Below, piece after piece: positions 6,318 to 8,461 of a stretch of 8,461 nt of DNA (its first letter is position 1; each line of letters opens with the position of its first letter). The notes under the pieces are model-generated. The model did not search any database. It worked only from the letters and a program-made list of their open reading frames with translations, and was not told where the DNA came from. A program made the position numbers and the translations under genes. The stretch is from Patescibacteria group bacterium (lineage in GTDB: Bacteria > Patescibacteriota > Patescibacteriia > 2-12-FULL-60-25), in NCBI GenBank assembly GCA_018817245.1, contig JAHIUG010000104.1:1-8461 (forward strand), written 5' to 3'.

Positions 6318-8261
6318 ATGCCAGACGAATCTATGGAAAGACATCAATTTACCCCACCGCCAGAGCATCCTGTTGAGGAAACTCAAGATACTGTCGCATA
6401 TTTAGGTGTTCGTTTGCCTAAAGCTGAGAATGCCGAAAGTCATTTTGTACCTCGTCAGGAACAATATGCTGACTATATAAATGACAGGTTTTCATTAGGT
6501 TTGCAAAAAGATATTGCCGTTAGTTTTTTACAAGGGGATCCGGTATTGGTTGAAGGTGGAACTAGCATCGGCAAAACCACTACTGTCAGAAAAATGGCGG
6601 CAGAACTAGGCTGGGAAGTTCATTATGCCAATTTAAACGGCGCAACCGATGTCGAGGATTTAATGGGTAGATACATTCCCAATCCAGACAAAAGAAGTTC
6701 TGATGATCCCGAGTATATATTTGCTGACGGAAAAGTTACATCGGGACTAAGACAAGAAGATGGCAAAGTAAAAGTGATCATTCTTGACGAGTTTAACTCA
6801 GCTGCTCCCAATATTGTGATTCGTTTGCATGAAGTGTTAGATGCAATCAATCGTGGTGAGTCTGTTGTTTTATCAGAAGATGCTTCCGAATCAATTCCTG
6901 TAAGTAAAGAAACCACTAAAGTGGTTGCACTCATGAATCCTCCTGGAAAGGGTTATTTTGGCAGAGAGCCATTGGATCCAGCTCAATTAAGACGTTGGGT
7001 GTATATCAAAGCTCCTTCTGAACTTCCTGATGATACCTTTTCTTACTCTACTGATGCCCTGTTTAGTTTGGCCTCGCAAGAAGAAGATGTTCCGCAAGAA
7101 GACTTTTTAGTCTCTCAAGACTATGCCTTACACCCCGAACAACTGCAGGAGATTTCAGGAATCGATTCAATACTCGGAAAATATAAAGAGTTTCATAAAG
7201 CAGCAAAAGAGTTGGTTAAAGGCAGAAGAATAGCTGCAGATCAACCTCAGCCATTCACTTATGATGACCGCATGGAACCCAGGAGAGTAAGGGACTTTAT
7301 CCTGAGGTTTTATAATGGGGATATCAACGAAACATTCCAGTCAGCCCTGCGTTATTATTACTCTAATAAGCTTGATTCAGATGTCGACAAACAGAAATTA
7401 GAAGAACTTATCCAACATGTTGAGTACATTGCTCCTCAAAATGTATCTCCTAGACGAGGTTTCGACCGAAGCCCAACAGCAGCACCAGAACGACAAAGAG
7501 AAACTGTAGAAGTGTCCCAAGAGCAAAATGCCTGGAGCGATGTTTTGGGAGCTAATGTTGAGGTACCTCCATTGCCAGCAGAAGTAACGCCGGAAGTTCA
7601 GAGAAACTTAGAACGTCTCGGGTTTGAACTGAGGTATATTCCAAAGCTAGATATGGGCACTGTGGATGAGCTTAAACGCAATGGTCAGGAAAAATTCTTG
7701 GATGAAATTCAACGTCGCTATCCTAACTGGCGCAGGCATGAGTCCCTCTCTAGTGAGCAGCGACAAGATCACAATGTTGGGAGAAACTTGGAAGAATGGT
7801 TCTGGGGTCTGGCAAAAGATGGCAAAATGGAATTCCCTCAACTACCCGGTAGTTGGGTGGCTGTAGAAACGATGCCAAAGCCATCATATGGCGACACCTA
7901 CGCCAAAACACCCGTGGGTGAGGGCTTAGGTATGGAAGATCGTTTTAGTGTTTCCTGGGACGATGCTCATCAAGCTATCGAAACTCACAAGCGTGAGCTT
8001 TTGGGAGAGATTGGTTTATCATCTTCTAAGGAAGTGAGAATGCTTGAAGCCGTGGAATGGAATCTCCTTGCCAATCGTGAAGGCTGGGGATCTACCAATA
8101 CTTATGAATGGACGAATACAGAAGTGCGTGATGACGGCGATCCTCGCCGTGTCTTCTTTGGCGACTCCGTCAGTGGTGGTGCCGCCTTCGCCTATTGGCT
8201 TCCTCCGTCGCACTCGTATGCCTACCTTGGTTTCCGTGTCGCTGTAGTTCTTGGAACTTGA
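6318..8261 (+). CDS. MoxR-type AAA+ ATPase fused to a C-type-lectin-fold (FGE-like) variable domain
   Basis: The 647-aa product has an AAA+ core at about 45-345. It shows Walker A GGTSIGKTT (80-88, K86), Walker B VIILDEFN (153-160, D157/E158), sensor-1 Asn207 in LMNPPG, and QLRRW at 223-227 in the arginine-finger region. This is the AAA_5/MoxR pattern, matching the VWA partner upstream. Residues about 372-425 are a Pro/Gln-rich linker. The remaining residues, about 430-647, are not normal for MoxR (usually 300-350 aa). They contain LPGSWVAVE, then a helix, then LEAVEWNLLANREGWG and WTNTEV (compare the PTEAEWEYAARGG region of FGE/C-type-lectin folds), and end GDSVSGG and LGFRVAVVLG. No cysteine is present, so formylglycine-generating activity is excluded. 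The ending matches my recollection of DGR target proteins in CPR genomes. ATG 6318 follows the previous stop by 8 bp with an A-rich stretch as a weak ribosome site. Inferred job: a ligand-sensing remodeller working with the VWA protein. Confidence 0.85.
   Translation: MPDESMERHQFTPPPEHPVEETQDTVAYLGVRLPKAENAESHFVPRQEQYADYINDRFSLGLQKDIAVSFLQGDPVLVEGGTSIGKTTTVRKMAAELGWEVHYANLNGATDVEDLMGRYIPNPDKRSSDDPEYIFADGKVTSGLRQEDGKVKVIILDEFNSAAPNIVIRLHEVLDAINRGESVVLSEDASESIPVSKETTKVVALMNPPGKGYFGREPLDPAQLRRWVYIKAPSELPDDTFSYSTDALFSLASQEEDVPQEDFLVSQDYALHPEQLQEISGIDSILGKYKEFHKAAKELVKGRRIAADQPQPFTYDDRMEPRRVRDFILRFYNGDINETFQSALRYYYSNKLDSDVDKQKLEELIQHVEYIAPQNVSPRRGFDRSPTAAPERQRETVEVSQEQNAWSDVLGANVEVPPLPAEVTPEVQRNLERLGFELRYIPKLDMGTVDELKRNGQEKFLDEIQRRYPNWRRHESLSSEQRQDHNVGRNLEEWFWGLAKDGKMEFPQLPGSWVAVETMPKPSYGDTYAKTPVGEGLGMEDRFSVSWDDAHQAIETHKRELLGEIGLSSSKEVRMLEAVEWNLLANREGWGSTNTYEWTNTEVRDDGDPRRVFFGDSVSGGAAFAYWLPPSHSYAYLGFRVAVVLGT
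8139..8255 (+). other. Candidate DGR variable region (VR) at the 3' end of the MoxR-fusion gene
   Basis: From 8141 to 8250 there are only 7 adenines in 110 bases, and G+C is about 59%. The preceding 100 bases of the same gene hold 28 adenines. Adenine loss on the coding strand is the mark of A-to-N mutagenic homing from a template repeat. Codons CGC CGT GTC TTC TTT at 8145-8159, and TTC, TAT, CTT, CAC, TAT, TAC between 8187 and 8225, all end in C or T and alternate with small constant residues, as if derived from AAC/AAT codons. The end, LGFRVAVVLG, would be the constant anchor containing the initiation of mutagenic homing. No template repeat or reverse transcriptase is in the window, so the call depends on sequence past 8461. 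Confidence 0.7.
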
Positions 8262-8311
8262 TTTTTTGATTTTTTGGTTCTTTTGGTTTCTTGATTCTTG
8301 GTCCCTTGACC
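8258..8311 (+). repeat. T/G-rich reiterated tract after the variable region
   Basis: Seven degenerate 6- to 9-base units of the form TTGRTTYT run head to tail across the stop codon: TTGATTTT, TTGATTTT, TTGGTTCT, TTTGGTTTC, TTGATTC, TTGGTCCC, TTGACC. The tract joins the variable region to the hairpin at 8308. Part of it may be shared with the template repeat and belong to the homing signal. It could equally be simple-sequence drift. Confidence 0.55.
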
Positions 8312-8340
8312 CGCGTAGCGGGTCGGTTTGTAATTTTTTT
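8308..8340 (+). terminator. GC-rich hairpin, then T-tract: terminator and/or DGR homing hairpin
   Basis: A perfect 7-bp stem pairs GACCCGC (8308-8314) with GCGGGTC (8318-8324) around a 3-base GTA loop. A run of seven T follows at 8334-8340, nine bases after the stem. The gap is long for an intrinsic terminator, but the position 46 bases after the stop suits one. DGR targets also often have a GC-rich hairpin shortly after the variable region that raises homing efficiency, and this could serve both roles. The 3-base loop differs from the GRNA tetraloop described for the Bordetella phage DGR. Confidence 0.55.
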
Positions 8341-8379
8341 CACCCTCAATTTATTGATGTCTATAGATAGCAATTACCC

Positions 8380-8409
8380 TTGATTTTTAGTGCCTTCATT
8401 CTTTATACT
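8380..8409 (+). promoter_or_regulatory. Candidate promoter for the downstream gene or template RNA
   Basis: TTGATT at 8380-8385 and TATACT at 8404-8409 are 18 bp apart. The predicted start is about 8416. An ATG at 8436 opens a frame reading M-S-T-L-M-F-H-K to the window edge, with no Shine-Dalgarno; another ATG at 8428 stops after three codons. The transcript could be the next gene (an Avd or reverse transcriptase gene would be expected of a DGR) or a template-repeat RNA. The rest of 8341-8461 shows nothing else. Confidence 0.4.
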
Positions 8410-8461
8410 GCAACTTAGATTTTGTTAATGAAAATATGAGTACGCTTATGTTTCACAAAAT

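Noticed and set aside
7866..8258. C-terminal domain as an active formylglycine-generating (sulfatase-modifying) enzyme
   Set aside because: The fold signature is similar, but the protein has no cysteine, which the enzyme needs for copper binding and catalysis.
8170..8373. Minus-strand frame covering the gene end and downstream region
   Set aside because: The translation is the reverse of the T/G tract and hairpin, rich in Lys/Arg/Pro repeats with no protein-like pattern.
1..8461. CRISPR array, transposase or integrase, rRNA
   Set aside because: I see no spaced direct repeats, no recombinase motifs in any frame, and no rRNA-like sequence.

Overview
The window reads as a low-GC bacterial genome with all genes on the + strand. 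A Candidate Phyla Radiation (Patescibacteria) host is my best guess. The reasons are the AT-rich coding style, the lack of clear Shine-Dalgarno sequences, and a C-terminal domain of the last gene that looks like the C-type-lectin-fold targets of diversity-generating retroelements (DGRs) common in CPR genomes. UGA ends two of the genes, so this is ordinary code 11 rather than the UGA-glycine code of Gracilibacteria and Absconditabacteria. The taxonomic call is inference.

Layout. (1) Positions 1-129: a sigma70-type promoter and a complete tRNA-Glu(UUC) with encoded CCA. (2) 128-1885: a phage portal protein whose N-terminus is missing. Its reading frame, including portal-like residues before the first ATG, runs right up to the tRNA 3' end. 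The tRNA end therefore looks like an integration or recombination boundary, with a phage remnant next to it. (3) 1896-3746: a promoter followed by a probable two-gene unit, with a single-pass membrane protein and, one base later, a TPR protein with a C-terminal HEPN domain of the LA2681 type (RNALTH, the Rx4H ribonuclease motif). (4) 3785-8261: a tight three-gene cassette. It encodes a 699-aa protein with an HExxH metallopeptidase-like N-terminus and a C-terminal VWA/MIDAS domain (CobT/NorD-like layout), an unrecognised 135-aa protein, and a MoxR-type AAA+ ATPase fused to a C-type-lectin/FGE-like domain. (5) 8262-8461: no complete gene, but a T/G-rich reiterated tract, a GC-rich hairpin and a candidate promoter for whatever lies downstream.

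The main discovery candidate is the last cassette. The final ~110 coding bases of the MoxR gene are strikingly adenine-poor (7 A in 110, against 28 A in the preceding 100) and GC-rich. They encode a GDS..SGG...LGFRVAVV ending with alternating aromatic or bulky residues, and they are followed by a hairpin. This is what a DGR variable region and its homing signals look like. If so, a MoxR-VWA-protease machine carries a hypervariable sensor, and the reverse transcriptase and template repeat should lie just past position 8461. I infer a molecular chaperone-like conflict or defence system: the variable lectin-fold domain recognises a ligand, the AAA+ ATPase remodels, and the VWA/HExxH protein is partner or effector. 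The adjacent HEPN RNase gene and phage remnant fit a defence or mobile-element setting. All three cassette proteins (1481 residues) contain no cysteine at all, unlike their neighbours.
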